The notes: generated by a model not told the origin, from the sequence alone. Positions 33,001 to 44,958 are shown, counted from the first letter of the stretch. The stretch: DNA of 64,000 nucleotides from Peromyscus leucopus (GCF_004664715.2 NC_051064.1:114004240-114068239), one strand, 5' to 3'. Numbers and translations are program-made.

Positions 33001-33174
33001 AATTTTAGTAATTTTCAGTCCCATTCCTCTCCATTATACATATCTCTCTCTTCTTAATAATACCCCTTCTTATTTTTATCTCTCCTTTTAGTGTGTAGTA
33101 AACTGAGTTTAATTATAGTTTCTTGTCTGAGCATGAATGGAACATTTACTCATAATTTAAAGTCTTCACAGCAA
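33001..33174. other. Unassigned AT-rich sequence
   Basis: Lies between two oppositely oriented old L1 pieces; possibly more decayed L1. Confidence 0.25.
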
Positions 33175-33904
33175 TTGAAAAAAAGAACCTGAACATTCAC
33201 ATGAAATAGAAAAGGCCTCAGATAACCAAAGAAATCCTGCATAATATGAAAACTAATGGAGGTATCATAATAATTGTTTTCAAGTTATACTACAGAGCCA
33301 TGCTAATAAAAACAGCATGATAATGTCACAAAAATAGATGCATAGATCATTGGAGTAGAATAGAGGACCATGATAGCAGTTCATATGATGATAGTCAACT
33401 TATTTTTTTACAGAGATACCCAAAATACACATTGGAGAAAAGACAGCATCCTCAACAGATAGTGCTTGGAAAACAGGATCTCTGCATGAAACTTCCCACT
33501 TATTTCACACATTGCACAAAAATCAATTCCGAATGGATCAAACTCCAAAGCCGCTATAGGATAGAATACAGAATATATTTAGATATAGGCATAGGTAAAG
33601 ACTTTATGAAGTGGACTCTAGATGCTCAATAAATAGGTCAATAATTGACAAGTGAGACCTCATGAAATTCAAAAGCTTCTGTACTGCAAAGGAAATCGTC
33701 AATTTAGTGAAGGAGCAGCTTAAAGAATAGGGGAAAACATTCATGTAAGCTATACATCTGAGAGAGTTTTAATGCCTGCAGTATATAAAGAGCTTAAGAA
33801 ATTACACTCCAAGAAGGCATTCAACCATGTTTTAAAGAAATGGTCAATGGAAATGAACAGAGGGTTCACAAAAGAAGAAACAAAATACATAAGAAATTCC
33901 TTTA

Positions 33905-34156
33905 AACCCCATTCCCTATGGTTCAATGCCTTACTCAGCCTTGATGCAGGGGGGAGGAGCTAGGTCTGTCCCCAACATGGTATGACAGCCTGTGTTGACT
34001 AGCCAAGGGAGACCTTACTCTTTCTGGGGAGAGGATGGGAGTGGGATGGGGGTAGGTGTGGAGGAGCTGGAGAAGAGGAGGGAGGGGGAAGAGGGGTTGG
34101 TATGTAAAAGGAAAGAAACATTTTTTAATAAAAATATATATATATATATATAAAAG
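33905..34156 (+). mobile_element. L1 3' end insertion nested in older L1
   Basis: 'CAGCCTTGATGCAGGGGGGA', GGAGCTAGGTCTGTCCCCAA and a G-rich segment to 34,110 make a sense L1 3' UTR, ending in an A/TA-rich tail. Older ORF2 text continues on both sides. I could not fix a target-site duplication. Confidence 0.72.
34134..34152. repeat. (TA)n in an L1 tail
   Basis: About nine TA units following the A-rich tail of the nested L1. Confidence 0.9.
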
Positions 34157-34574
34157 TGTTTGGTGCTCTTACCCATCAGAAAAATGGAAATTAAAACAAT
34201 CTTAAGATTTCATCTTATTCAATTTAGAATAGCTATGATCAAGAAAACAAATAATTATTAATGCTGGCAAGAATATGGGGAAAATAGAGTCTTTATTCAC
34301 TGTTGGTAGGAGTGTAAACTAATGCAGTGCCTATTGAATTCATGGATATTCCTTCAAAAGCTAGCAATAGTACTGCCATATGACTCAGCTATAACACTGC
34401 TGGACATAAAAACCATAGGACTCCATTTCCCAAATGGATATACTCTTGCTTCCATGTTCATTGCTGCTATATTCACAATACAGTGGAAATGGAACCAGCC
34501 TGTGTCCATTTCTGCTTTGTTCAAATATTTGTGATGAAATTATTAGAAGTTCATGCCTAATACTCAAAATAACC

Positions 34575-34936
34575 TTGAAAAATATTTATCATGGTAAATG
34601 TCTCCCATAGGTATCAGTTTGAGATGCTGTTAGGGGGAAACTTTGGGGAGACAGAGGTTTGCTAAAGGAATTAAGTCACTAGGGTGGGTTTTGAGTATTT
34701 AAAGTCTTGTTCTGCTTTATGTTTTTTCTCTGCTTCCTACTTGGGGTTAAAGATGTGAGCTCTCAGCTTCCTACTCCAGCACCATGCCGACTGCTTGCTG
34801 ATAAACATTCCCAGCACAATAGGATCTTATTCCTCTGGAAAGTTAAGCCAAAATATACTGTTTATTCTCTAAGCTGAAGAATGGGAGTGGAAGAAGGGGG
34901 CATTTTATCATAGCAACAGAAGAGTAACTAAGACAC
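34575..34936 (+). mobile_element. ORR1/MT-type MaLR LTR, sense
   Basis: 'AATGTCTCCCATAGGTATC', AGTCACTAGGGTGGGTTTTG, 'TCTGCTTCCTACTTGGGGTT', 'TGAGCTCTCAGCTTCCTACT', AAGCCAAAATATACTG and the end 'GCAACAGAAGAGTAACTAAG' follow this rodent LTR group in order. Confidence 0.8.
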
Positions 34937-35519
34937 AGTTTTACAACTATGAAAACTGAGGATAATGATGATGAAGAGACTTTCAGAAGATTACATGGTT
35001 CGGTCAAGGTGTCCAGAAGAAGGTTGTATACTTAGAAAGCAGTGGATAAATACTGTTGTGTAAAGTTGAGTTTTGTTCCCGGATTTCCATGTTTCAGTAT
35101 ACTTTTTCACCATACTTTTACAAAGCTGACTAGGCGGCTCTTTAAAAAAATATTGGTTAATCTGATTTCTTTCAATTGCTCAATGACAGAGGAATTGCAT
35201 ATCTGGAAATGCAAGAGAATATATTGTTATAATTTAAAAAGCTAATGAACTATTTTTTTGTAATGCGGCTTTCATTTTTAAATAAAGAATTATAAAGTAA
35301 AATTAAATTATTTCTACATGAAAACCTTCATAAGATAGGAAATATATGGTAATTAGAATATTAGGTGAAGCTGACAACTTTGCAAAGTTCCATGCTATAT
35401 TACCCTATATTAAGGATGTTAGGTTTCTAAAGTGGGTGTTTCAGATATCTCTTCTTAATTAGTACTGTGTAATTGAAGTAACATAGACTCCTGCCTGCTC
35501 TTTTGGGTCTGCTTGGAAT
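34937..35519. other. Unassigned sequence
   Basis: No supported gene. The first 60 bases resemble a MIR core fragment. Confidence 0.25.
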
Positions 35520-36010
35520 TTTTTTGTATTGTTTTCTTAATTTTCATTGACAATTTTATGTTCAACGAAACATATTGTTTTACTCTATAATTATGGGGAT
35601 CTCTATAATATCCTCTTACCTCCTCTTAGTTCTAAATATAATGCATGAATGGAGGTAGATGGTCTTTGGTCTTGGTCCATAATTCTTTGTTCCCTTTGTG
35701 AAAATAGCAACATGTTAATAGCCTTGAATATTTAGACTATTCATTGCAGGACAGATAGTATGTTAAATGGTAAAAATTCATACAGAATTATGGCTTCACT
35801 GCCCTTAAGTACTTTCTGTTCCACTTATTCATTCCTCTTTTCCTTGCTTCTCTTAAGTCTTTAACAATAACTGATATTTTTACTGTCTCCATAATTTTGC
35901 CTTCTTTAGAACAGAATGTACTTTATAACTGGAATTGTGCAAGATGTATCTTTTTCAGATTGGTTCTTTAATGTAGCAACATGTATTTAAGGTTCCTCCA
36001 CACTTTTTGT
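35520..36010 (-). mobile_element. Old L1 3' UTR-like fragments, antisense
   Basis: 'TTTTCATTGACAATTTTATG' near 35,543 and the 35,885-36,005 segment ('AGATTGGTTCTTTAATGTAGC') resemble reversed L1 3' UTR pieces. The middle is unassigned. Confidence 0.42.
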
Positions 36011-36019
36011 GTACATTTT

Positions 36020-36560
36020 TCATATGAAGACTATTTGGCTCACAGTTTGAGAATGCAGTCCTTCCTGGCAAAGAAGGCATGAAGAAAGGAGTGTGAGGCA
36101 AGTGGTCACACTGTTTTTCTAGTCAGGAGGCAGAAGGAGATGAATAGTGATACTCAGATAGCTTCCTCTTCTAGTCCTATGAACCACTTTATGGAATAGT
36201 GACAAACATGTTTAGGGTGAGTCTTCCAACCACAATTAACCCACTCTAGAAAACCCCTCACTGACATGCCTGGATGTTAGTTTCCATGGCGATATGAAGT
36301 CCTGTGTGGCTGACAACCAGGATTAACAATTATAGCTCCACCTCTTGTCAGTATGACACCCAAACACATCACTTTCAATCATAGTACCCATCACTTTCAA
36401 TTATAGCATCCCGTTCTGACCTTCTAAAGGTTCATTTACATCTCAAAATAAATTTACATTGCAAAATACATATAACTCATCCGTGAAACTTTCTTTAACA
36501 GTAAAACATTATTCAAAAGTCTCATCTGAAACTCAAAGCAGTTGTTTGAGATTCACCCTA
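36020..36560 (-). mobile_element. MT-type MaLR LTR, antisense
   Basis: 'ATTTGGCTCACAGTTTGAGA', 'GCAGTCCTTCCTGGCAAAG', 'GAGGCAAGTGGTCACACTG' and 'GTCAGGAGGCAGAAGGAGAT' are reversed MT landmarks. The region beyond 36,350 is less certain and may be another relic. Confidence 0.72.
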
Positions 36561-36660
36561 TTATTTAATAAATATGTTATATTCTTCCAATACACAGTAA
36601 GAAATAGTAAGCATTTCTATTGCAAAATGAAGTAATGAGGCCATGGCAAGGAAAGATTGG

Positions 36661-36700
36661 ACCAAAGCAAAGCAAGCAAGCAAACAAACAAAAACAAAAA
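36661..36700. repeat. CAAG/CAAA low-complexity tract
   Basis: AGCAAAGCAAGCAAGCAAAC followed by CAAA units, about 40 bases. Confidence 0.8.
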
Positions 36701-36864
36701 TTTTGTAGGGCCAACACTACACCTGTGAACCCCATGTCTACCATCTGGAACTCTTGATGAAATTATCTGGGTTCCAAAGGGCTCAGTTGGCCTGCCTCTC
36801 CAGCTCAGCTGCCACATGTCAGGTTTAAACAGCTATGGGCTCACTTTTTGATATCACATTTCTA

Positions 36865-36950
36865 AAGTAGTTACTTTTCTCTTTCTGTGATTAAATACCC
36901 GATGAAGCAGCTTAAAGAAGAAGAGCCTGTTTGGACTCATAGTTCAAGTG
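36865..36950 (-). mobile_element. MT-type LTR fragment, antisense
   Basis: 'GTTACTTTTCTCTTTCTGTG' and GCCTGTTTGGACTCATAGTTC are the reversed MT start. It stops at a B4-type SINE. Confidence 0.6.
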
Positions 36951-37246
36951 AGTGTGTGTACATGCCATCACCACATGAGCACAATCTCAGGTGTTGGTTC
37001 TCACCTTTATCCTTGTTTCAGGCATGATCTCTTTTTCATTGTTCACCTCTGCACATGGTAGGCCAGCTGACCCATGAATTTCTGGAGATTATTTAATCTC
37101 TACCTACCTTTTCACGGTGAGAGCATTGAGAGTTAAGGTGCACGTGATCAAACGTGGTTTTGCATGGGTTATGGGCCTTTGAATTCAGGTCCTCATGCCT
37201 TCACAATGAGCATTTTGCCCATAGACCCATCTCCCCAGTCTCATAA
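36951..37246 (-). mobile_element. B4-type SINE, antisense, diverged
   Basis: GT-rich start, 'CAGGCATGATCTCTTTTTCA' B1-like middle, and the tRNA-like head 'GAATTCAGGTCCTCATGCC' to 'ACCCATCTCCCCAGTC'. Confidence 0.68.
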
Positions 37247-37889
37247 AAATCTTTTGAAGTAGTTACTATCATTATTGCCACAAGTTTGCACGTGAGAAGA
37301 GGAGAATTATAATCAATCTGAGAAGCAATGCATTCTACTAGTTAATGAGTGAAGATTTTGGAACCTGGCTTACTGATTTAAATTCCAATTCTCTATATTT
37401 TTTTAGATTTAAAAAAACTGCTTTTATTATCTCTGATCACATAGATTGTGCTCAATAAATATAGACAGTTCAGCCAGTCTGTTTGGTTTCCTAGGAGGGC
37501 AGAATTGTCATTACGTTCATTGCAGCATTGCCCTGACCCCTTAAATAAATGTCACAGAACCAGAGTCTCTCTCCCTCACTTAATTCTATGTATCCTCCAA
37601 ATCTTATTTTATGTGAGCAGATTAAAGAATGATTTATACAATTCCATTCTTGGGGTCACAACTTAACATTTTTTGACAGAGTAAGGTCTGAGTAGTGGCC
37701 CTCTATGTCTTGAAATCTTTCCTAATTTACAAAATCAAATTGACTTTTCTTCTAATACTGCCCTAGTCTAAAACATCAACATTGATTTACTAGAATAGTT
37801 TCATAATTAATCTCTTAGTTCACTTCCTAGTATATTTTATAAACAGTACCCTGGGACATTAAAAAAAAAAAAACCACAAGGCATATTAG
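37247..37889. other. Unassigned sequence
   Basis: No supported gene. 'GTGCTCAATAAATATAGACAG' near 37,448 may be an L2 or MIR tail. A12 run at about 37,861. Confidence 0.3.
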
Positions 37890-38265
37890 GTCATGCTTCT
37901 AATAAAGCTCTCTAGTGATTCTCCACTTCATTCAAATTACGAAGACCTTAAAACAATGTGGAAAGCACTACTTTATCTGACCCTTCCATCCCATCTGACT
38001 TTGCTTAGCACTGCTTTGTCCTTTCCTAGCCCTGTTTCTGCTGAGCGATCTCTTGCCTGGGCATTCTTGCATCCTCTGACCCTGTTTCAGCCTGTCTTTT
38101 CTCAGGTATTTTCTTGATAATCCATTCTTCTTTTAAATCTATGCTGAAAACCAGTCTTTTTATATATCTCTGACCTCTATGTTTAATGAAGAAACCTGAT
38201 GTACTCCCTCCTTATTTCCAAAATCCATACTCTACTTCCTAAGTCATGCTCTTTCTTTTTTAAAA
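37890..38265 (+). mobile_element. Probable L2 relic, sense
   Basis: The spacing of TTCAAATTACGAAGACCTTA, TATCTGACCCTTCCATCC, and TGACCCTGTTTCAGCCTG is like the end of L2 ORF2, but similarity is low. Confidence 0.38.
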
Positions 38266-38269
38266 ATTT

Positions 38270-38455
38270 CTCTTCTCTGTTGTATGATCTTCCAAGCTTC
38301 CAAACAGTTCTGCCTCTTCCTCCCATCCCCCCATAGGAGTGCAGGGATTACAGATGCATGTACCAGCACCTAGCCTTTTATATGGATGCTGGGAATCAAA
38401 CTCAAGTTGTCAGGCTTGATTTGCAATCACCTTTGCTGTGCTGAGCCCTCTCATT
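38270..38455 (-). mobile_element. B4-type SINE, antisense
   Basis: 'GGAGTGCAGGGATTACAGAT', 'GCATGTACCAGCACCTAGCC' and 'TGGATGCTGGGAATCAAACT' follow reversed B4, ending 'GTGCTGAGCCCTCTC' at the tRNA-like head. Confidence 0.72.
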
Positions 38456-39169
38456 GGTTCCAAATTCTATGTTATTTACAAGCTCCTTTGGTGATATATA
38501 TGTTGGCACCTCTCTATCTTAACAATACATTTACATTAACATTCCCAAATTATTTGACAACCATTGCCCATACAAATGTGTTCTATATTGCATTTAAATT
38601 AATTAGTGTGAGTGAAATAATCAAAAGTTCATAAAGATTCTTTTCTTTCGACATTTTATTATTTCTTCCACACAGGCTAGTCATCACAATCTAATTTGTG
38701 AATTTATTTTGGTTTTCAAACTGAATTGTGTGATAACAGTCTGACAGTTAACTTTCATAATTCCCACATGGAAGACAGTCTCTACACTCAAACATAGCAT
38801 GTATAAACTTAGAAATATAGTCTGAGTGCCAGATTAGTGATTATACAAGATGAGCTGCAGAGAGAGTCCACTGCATGGCTTGTGAAATGTTTAGCAAGGT
38901 GGTAACATTTTTGTAATGTCTTATTCTCCTGCCTACTCACTTGTGAATTTTAGCCTCTTCTATGTCTTATTCCCAGAAAACATTCTAAAGTCCTTCCCAC
39001 TATTTTTATTTATTTTGGCCTTGACTATCTCAATTTTCCATGTTCCCTAAATAACCTCATTAATTAGGCTTTAAGCAAAAAATGTTAGAAGAAAAAGCCA
39101 TGTTCCATTATTAGTCCTTAGTCTGGTTATAGTAAACACTGAGCAAAGCAGCAGAAATGGGAGCAGGTC
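38456..39169. other. Unassigned sequence
   Basis: About 700 bp with no supported feature. Confidence 0.3.
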
Positions 39170-39312
39170 CTAATTCTATGCTTGCCATGTGATGCAGCAC
39201 ATTTATATACTATGTTTAGACCTTAACTTACCAGCTGTTAAAATCAGAGGATTAAATGATCTTCTAAGGTCTTTTCCAATCTCAACATGTAGTGACCATT
39301 TCCTCTTTTGCA
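39170..39312 (+). mobile_element. MIR-like relic, sense
   Basis: 'CTTAACTTACCAGCTGTTAA' and 'AGGATTAAATGATCTTCTAAG' with 'GTCTTTTCCAATCTCAACAT' match the end of a MIR3-type element. Confidence 0.5.
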
Positions 39313-40483
39313 TTTAGCTTTTGTTTAGGACTATGATGACTTGTTATAGTGAAATCTTCCAATTTATTGCACACACAAAGACAATCTGATGTAGCTTATT
39401 TTCCCCCCTGCTATACACTGAACGGATAATCCAATGTTTTTGTTATTTCAACATCTCAGGAACATTTAATTGCTGATTCAGTGATCTCTCCCTAAATTCT
39501 TTGTCTGTTTCACTTTATGGGGCATGCAAAGTCCATAATAAATTCTCCAAAAGTAATTTAATTGTGATTCCTTCATTTTAAATAAAGCAATGGTGTACCT
39601 GCACAGAAGTAAAAAGTACATCTGTGTAAATTTTATTTTGTCAATATATTGATTTTTTTATAGCTCCAAAAATGTGTTCAGAGATTTTTTTAAAACATCT
39701 AATCACTTAAAGGAGAGACTGTTTTAGTCATTTGCATTTTGCTTTTTGCTGATACATCAAAACTTTCATTACCATTATACATTTAACTTATCCCAGGTGA
39801 TGTGCTTTGCTACTGCACATTTGCCTTTTAGGTCTCACAAGTCACTCAACAAGGCTAACTGGTCTCCTGTTGATTCTGCCTTTCCTTCACTCTGTTGTGC
39901 ATGAAAAAATCCATGATTATGCATAGACTATCATGCCGAATTAGTCTGAGGGAGAATATATATTCCCAGCCTGGAAGGGATTGCTGGGAATATCAACAAA
40001 TGGCTAAGAGTGAATCTGGGGGAACATCTAACTTCTTGTAAGTCAAATCTTCACTGCATGATTTTTTAAAATAACAAAAATTTAAATATCTATCATTCAT
40101 TCATCTTAAAACTGAATTACTGTACCTTTGTGCTTTACAAAAATTTCAAAGTATAAACTTTAAGCATATGAGCACAGTGGCTAAAGGATTATTTTCCAAA
40201 CAAGGCCTCTTCTAAGAGCAAAATGTGGTAGTGCTAACACTTATACTGTCATAATTTATGTAAATTAAGTATTATCATAGCCAAACCTGAGTTATAGAAA
40301 TACATAGTAGTGAAATAAAAAGTATTTACAATGCCTTATCACTTACAGTGGTGATATAAAATACTATCATACGCTTTCATAATGACCAATCTTCCTGAGC
40401 CTAGAGATGGTTTCTTAAGACAATTAAATATAAGTTTCTAGTTGAACAGTTCCTATAATTGAGATGCCCTTCCTCCCCTTCCC

Positions 40484-40485
<2 letters not shown>
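39313..40485. other. Unassigned, probably single-copy sequence
   Basis: About 1.2 kb without recognisable repeats or coding potential. Confidence 0.35.

Positions 40486-40526
<41 letters not shown>
40486..40526. repeat. (AC)n microsatellite
   Basis: About 20 uninterrupted AC units. Confidence 0.97.
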
Positions 40527-40528
<2 letters not shown>

Positions 40529-41429
40529 CTAATATATACTAGAACTTATTATGTACCATGTGATCTGAATCCCCAAGTAAATCAGGACCTGATTAAAGCT
40601 GAATCAATCATGTTTTCTATCCCAGGAAGTTGAAGAGTTCATTTGTTAACTGTGAAAAGCAGCTAAGAGGTATAGCTTCATTGGAGCCCGAGGGCCCCAA
40701 TCTTAAAAAACCATGATATTCACATTCAGAAAGTGCAGTAGAATACCTGCTGACAACAGAGAAGAGTAGGCAAGCACATACTACACACCAGCCACTGTGA
40801 GGAAAGAATGAGACAGAAACACCCTGTTTTCTGATATGATGGAGCCCAGGTCCTCACATTAGCCTTAGTTTCCCGGGGGAACCTTGAGTTGGTTTTTATT
40901 CTTTGCAAATCACCAGCTCTCAACTTCTGTCATAAGATGTCATATAGATGTTTCTTAGAAACAATATGTCCTTTGAATTGCAAAAGCATTTCCCTAGATT
41001 TTTTAGAACCAGAAATTCCTTAGCTACATGATTTTTACTATTCAGTAACCAAACAGATTCCCTTTCTTTCTTGGTAATGTAAATAACTATTTACATGGAG
41101 AGATGAAAATAACCATTTAATGGCTTGGGCAAAGGAGCTGAGAAAGATGAATTCCAAGCTAGCTCAATATTCTGCCATAAAAATAATGGACATGTATTAC
41201 TTTGTGAGACCAGTGATGAAAATATCAATTATATTGCTCACATTTTTCTGATCTCTTTTTATGACATCCTGAGTGTGTGATTGATTTCCTTTTAAGAAAC
41301 AGTCACATTTCCTATAATGTGTCCATAACTCATTATGTGCCAGTTGATTGAATTAAAGGGACACTTAAAACAGATGCTTGTATAGTATAGAAACCAACAC
41401 CAAATGATTCATTGCATGTGGTTTGCTGT
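40527..41429. other. Unassigned, probably single-copy sequence
   Basis: About 900 bp, no supported gene or repeat. The minus-strand frame at 40,726-40,923 has no motif. Confidence 0.3.
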
Positions 41430-41665
41430 AAGGGTCAGAATTATAGCCAGACTACTTGGGTTCACACATCAGTTTGTCCCTTAGTACCTCTTGATCACTT
41501 ACCCACTTTGACACCATTTCCTGTTTTAAAAAATGAAGATAGTAAAAGATAGTAATATCAATTTTATAGCACTCTGAGAATCAAATTAGGAAATTCTTGT
41601 AAAATGCTTAGAACAGTATCAGCCTAAAAGGTACTCAGAAAATGTCAGTACATTTTATCAATGTT
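41430..41665 (+). mobile_element. MIR relic, sense
   Basis: Near full-length MIR order: 'AGACTACTTGGGTTCACAC', 'TTGATCACTTACCCACTTTG', a TTTCCTGTTTTAAAAAATG block, 'TAGCACTCTGAGAATCAAAT', then 'AAATGCTTAGAACAGTATCAG' and GGTACTCAGAAAATGTCAG. Confidence 0.66.
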
Positions 41666-41744
41666 AGTGCAACTTACAAAACTGAGTCAGAGCAATTGAT
41701 ATAATACAAATATTGTATAGTTATAATAAATGTAATTTAACACT

Positions 41745-42066
41745 ATGTGTGTGCTATAAATACATGTGTATGTTTGGGTACCCACTGTCATGCTCATGTA
41801 TGGAGACCATGAGAGGATGTCAAATGTCCAGCTGTATCACTGTTCACATTAGTTCCTTGAGTCAGGATCTTTCACTGAATCTGGAGCTAGGCTAGTAGTC
41901 AGCAAGGCTTCACAATCCTTTTGGTTCTGCCTCCTAACACCACAGTACTGAAATTTCCTTGCACATGACCACATCCAACTTATTTTGTAGATGATGGGGA
42001 CTCTAACTCAGGTCTTCATGCTTGAATAGTAAGTCCTCTTACCCACTGAACCATCTTGCCAGCCCT
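41745..42066 (-). mobile_element. B4-type composite SINE, antisense
   Basis: 'GGTACCCACTGTCATGCTC', B1-like middle 'GAGTCAGGATCTTTCACTGA', 'TGATGGGGACTCTAACTCAG' and tRNA-like head ending 'ACCATCTTGCCAGCCC'. Confidence 0.78.
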
Positions 42067-42303
42067 GTATTAGGGCTTTATAGCTGGCAACTGACCCAAT
42101 AATACTATTAAAATAAATCCTGAAAAACATTTTTAGTGATAATTATATCTAATATTTGAAGGTATTATGGTGGTATTATGAGGAAGTCAGTTATACATAT
42201 TACACATTTTAATGTGGACTTTTAAAATAGCTGCACTGAGTAGACATTGTACAGTTTCATCAGATGTTGGAAGTAAGACCCATAAGGGGAGGAAACAGGC
42301 ATG
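42067..42303. other. Unassigned sequence
   Basis: No recognisable feature. Confidence 0.2.
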
Positions 42304-42308
42304 TCATC

Positions 42309-42881
42309 TGTTTTACAGTTTCTTTTCTTTTCTTTTTTTTTTTTTTCTTTTTTGGTCTTTTTTCGAGACAGGATTTCTCTGTGTAGCTTTGCACCTTTCC
42401 TGGAACTCACTCTCTATCTGTAGACCAGGCTGGCCTCGAACTCACAGAGACCCACCTGGCTCTGCCTCCCCGAGTGCTGGGATTAAAGGCTTGTGCCACC
42501 ACCACCCTGCTTGTTTTACACTTTCTAGTGCTGTGATAATCACCATGACCAAAAGCAACTTGTCTTACAACTCTCAGGTTACAAAGTCAGGGCAGAACTC
42601 AAGGAAAGACCCTGCATGCAAGAACTGATGCAGATGCCAAGGAGGACAGAGCTTATTGGCTTGTTCCTTGTGACTTGCTCAGCCTGCTTTCCACTGGACT
42701 ACCTGCCTGAGGATAGCACCACCTACCATAGGTGAGGCCCTCACAGATCAATCACTCATTAAGAAAATGCTCTGCAGACTTGACTACAGGCAAATCTTAT
42801 GGAGGTTTTTTTCTCAACTGAGATTCTCTCTTCCCAACTGATTCTAGCTTGTGTCAAATTGATATAAAAATAGCCAGGACA
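42309..42881 (-). mobile_element. MaLR-type LTR, antisense, split by a B1
   Basis: 'GTGCTGTGATAATCACCATG', 'ACCAAAAGCAACTTGTCTTA', 'GCACCACCTACCATAGGTGA', 'CAGATCAATCACTCATTAAG' and 'CTAGCTTGTGTCAAATTGAT' follow this rodent LTR backwards. Its first nine bases appear to be TGTTTTACA at 42,309; a B1 inserted there duplicated them. Confidence 0.8.
42318..42511 (-). mobile_element. Cricetid-type B1 SINE, antisense
   Basis: T-rich tail, 'CGAGACAGGATTTCTCTGTG', 'GCTTTGCACCTTTCCTGGAA' and 'GTGCTGGGATTAAAGGCTT'. A perfect 9-bp duplication, TGTTTTACA, at 42,309-42,317 and 42,512-42,520. An extra ACTCTCTATC-type insertion near 42,407-42,418 distinguishes it from the 21,468 copy. The 138-codon frame at 42,212-42,628 is a by-product of this SINE. 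Confidence 0.93.
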
Positions 42882-43869
42882 TCTTCCAACTACCTCCAAT
42901 AGATATCCTTCACATTACCTGCTACTTATAGGTAACGTAATTCAGAATGTGAAGTTTCCCACACCTGTGTCTAAGGTAGAGCAGACTTCTGATAAACATT
43001 TGCAAATCCTTGGATACCTCACTAGTACCTACCTACCTTTCTAGCCACAGGGTCAAGAATTCTTCAAGAGATCAAGTTTCAGATATGTTCTAGTAAACTA
43101 ATTCATAATGAAATCCAGTGTATTGCTTCTGATGTATCAAGATTTCTCCCCAAGAATAAAATTTTGATATTTCAAAACTGTTAAGACAGGTGTCAAAAGT
43201 GATGATAGTTTTTTAAAGTTAAAAGATACATGTTAAAGAAAGGTAGGAAACACATCATTGTTCTTAAATTCCAAGAGTTATTTCTTTTACAGATGTCAAT
43301 ACAAAGTTAAGTGCTATGGTAATTGTAGTGTAGAGTCTCTCATAATTACCACTCCTCAGCTGGTTTGTAGTAGGAGAAAAAAAGAAGGGGAGAAGTTGAA
43401 AAGAGAAAAGTTCACTTTGCAATGAAGGATTGACTGTAGTCATTTCTCTGGAGATGGAATCAGCAGAGCCCAAAGCAGAACCAGTTTAGCAAATCCTTCC
43501 ATAAATTGTGCTGTAAATTGAGGGATATCAATTGGTGAATGTCAATTTTATAATGCAGACTGAGGGGATGGCCATTTTTGGTTCTTTCTTATTAATTAAC
43601 AAACATCTGAGTTCCTGTTGTGTACTACAAATGAAGGTTTGATTCTTGTCCCCAAGGAACACACAGTCCAAAGGGAGAAACAGAGTAAAGCCAGACAGGT
43701 AACTCAATTATTAAAAACGAAGAAAGGCAAGTTAATTTTCTCCAAGAATGAGCCCCCTGCTGGGTTATCCCAATCCAAGTAGTCAACCATAAACATATAT
43801 GTATATGAGCAATACTAAATGAACTCAGCAGGTTATATTTTTTTATACATACTTATATATGTATGTGTT
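42882..43869. other. Unassigned sequence
   Basis: About 1 kb. 'CCCAAGGAACACACAGTCCA' near 43,652 hints at an ancient mammal-wide repeat; the rest has no recognisable feature. The minus-strand frame 43,264-43,473 has no motif. Confidence 0.3.
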
Positions 43870-44415
43870 AATCTGTGTAGTAATAATACTGGCTTTGATT
43901 TGGATTTCCCTGATTATTTCTGATGTTGATTTTTAATGCACCTATTGTCCATTTTTAATGTATTCTTTTTTAGAAATATATATTTAAGTCTATTGACCAT
44001 TCTTAATAAGGATATTGCATTTTTACTATGGGAGTTTTGAACTCCTAGATATCAACCTTTTATTGAAGGTATAATTAGTATTTTCTCCTATGCTGTAAAC
44101 CTATACACTATATACACTATAAACAAAAGATTGTTTCTTAACCTTACTACAACCTTTTAGTTGATACAGCCATTTCTGCTTACTTTGTATACTGTGCCTT
44201 TAGAGTCTTGTCTAAAATATCCTCACCCATTTCCACAACCTGAAACATTCCCATTTTCCTGTTTTGTAAAATTGGACCTTGCATATCAGTCATTAATTCA
44301 TTTTCAGATGATCTTGAAATTGGTGAGACATTCATATGGAATATTTTTCTGCATGTGGATACCCACGTCCCCCTGTTCTATTTGGTGAATAGTGTCCTTT
44401 CTCCAGTTTGCTTAG
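43870..44415 (-). mobile_element. Old L1 ORF2 3' segment, antisense (inverted pair, part 1)
   Basis: Reversed ORF2 text: 'GGATTTCCCTGATTATTTCTG', 'TGAACTCCTAGATATCAACC', 'GTTTCTTAACCTTACTACAA' and 'TTCTGCATGTGGATACCCAC' with 'GTGTCCTTTCTCCAGTTTGC' at the right end. Confidence 0.75.
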
Positions 44416-44903
44416 TATGAGTGTGAAAACCAGTTATCTGCAGATACATGAGTTTCACTGTTTTCAGATGACATTATCTCATATATGGAAAACCATAAAG
44501 ATGTCACTAAAAAACTATCAGAAGTATTAAATAAATATGGTGAAAAGTTCAGGATTCTGAATCAACATGCCAAAATTAGTAATGTTTCTGTATACAAATA
44601 AAGAAGTCTATGAAATGGAAGTCAAGAAAGCAATTACCATTTGCAATACCTACCAAAAATAATCAGACACAAATTTAACTAAAATGTGAAAGATATCCAT
44701 ACTAAAAATTTGAGATATTAATGAGACAAATTGAGGAGGACACAAAAAAGTGGAACATTAGTTCTTGCTTATGCATTGGAAGCCTCAGTTTTGTTAAAAT
44801 GCCACTGTTATCCAAAGTAATCTAGGGGTTCAATTCAATATCAATCAAAATGCCAAGTATAATCTTCATAGGATTAGGGACACACAGTCTTAAAACCTAT
44901 CTA

Positions 44904-44904
<1 letters not shown>

Positions 44905-44958
<54 letters not shown>
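44905..44958. repeat. (AC)27 microsatellite inside L1
   Basis: Uninterrupted AC run within the sense L1 piece. Confidence 0.97.

Larger units (their letters stand above)
33175..34560 (+). mobile_element. Old L1 ORF2 relic, sense, with nested Lx tail
   Basis: Sense ORF2 text, such as 'ACTACAGAGCCATGCTAATA' near 33,290, 'GACCTCATGAAATTCAAAAGC' near 33,656, and 'CACTGTTGGTAGGAGTGTAA' near 34,299. Small frames at 33,432-33,632, 33,772-33,963 and 34,322-34,534 are broken pieces of the ORF2 C-terminal third. It is interrupted by a younger L1 3' end at about 33,905-34,156. Confidence 0.82.

Noticed and set aside
32095..34560. Head-to-head L1 pieces as another twin-priming event
   Set aside because: The antisense and sense parts cover overlapping regions of ORF2, so they must be two separate insertions.
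42212..42628. 138-codon open frame, the longest in the window
   Set aside because: It spans an antisense B1 and the start of a MaLR LTR; the protein is the well-known chance translation of a B1.
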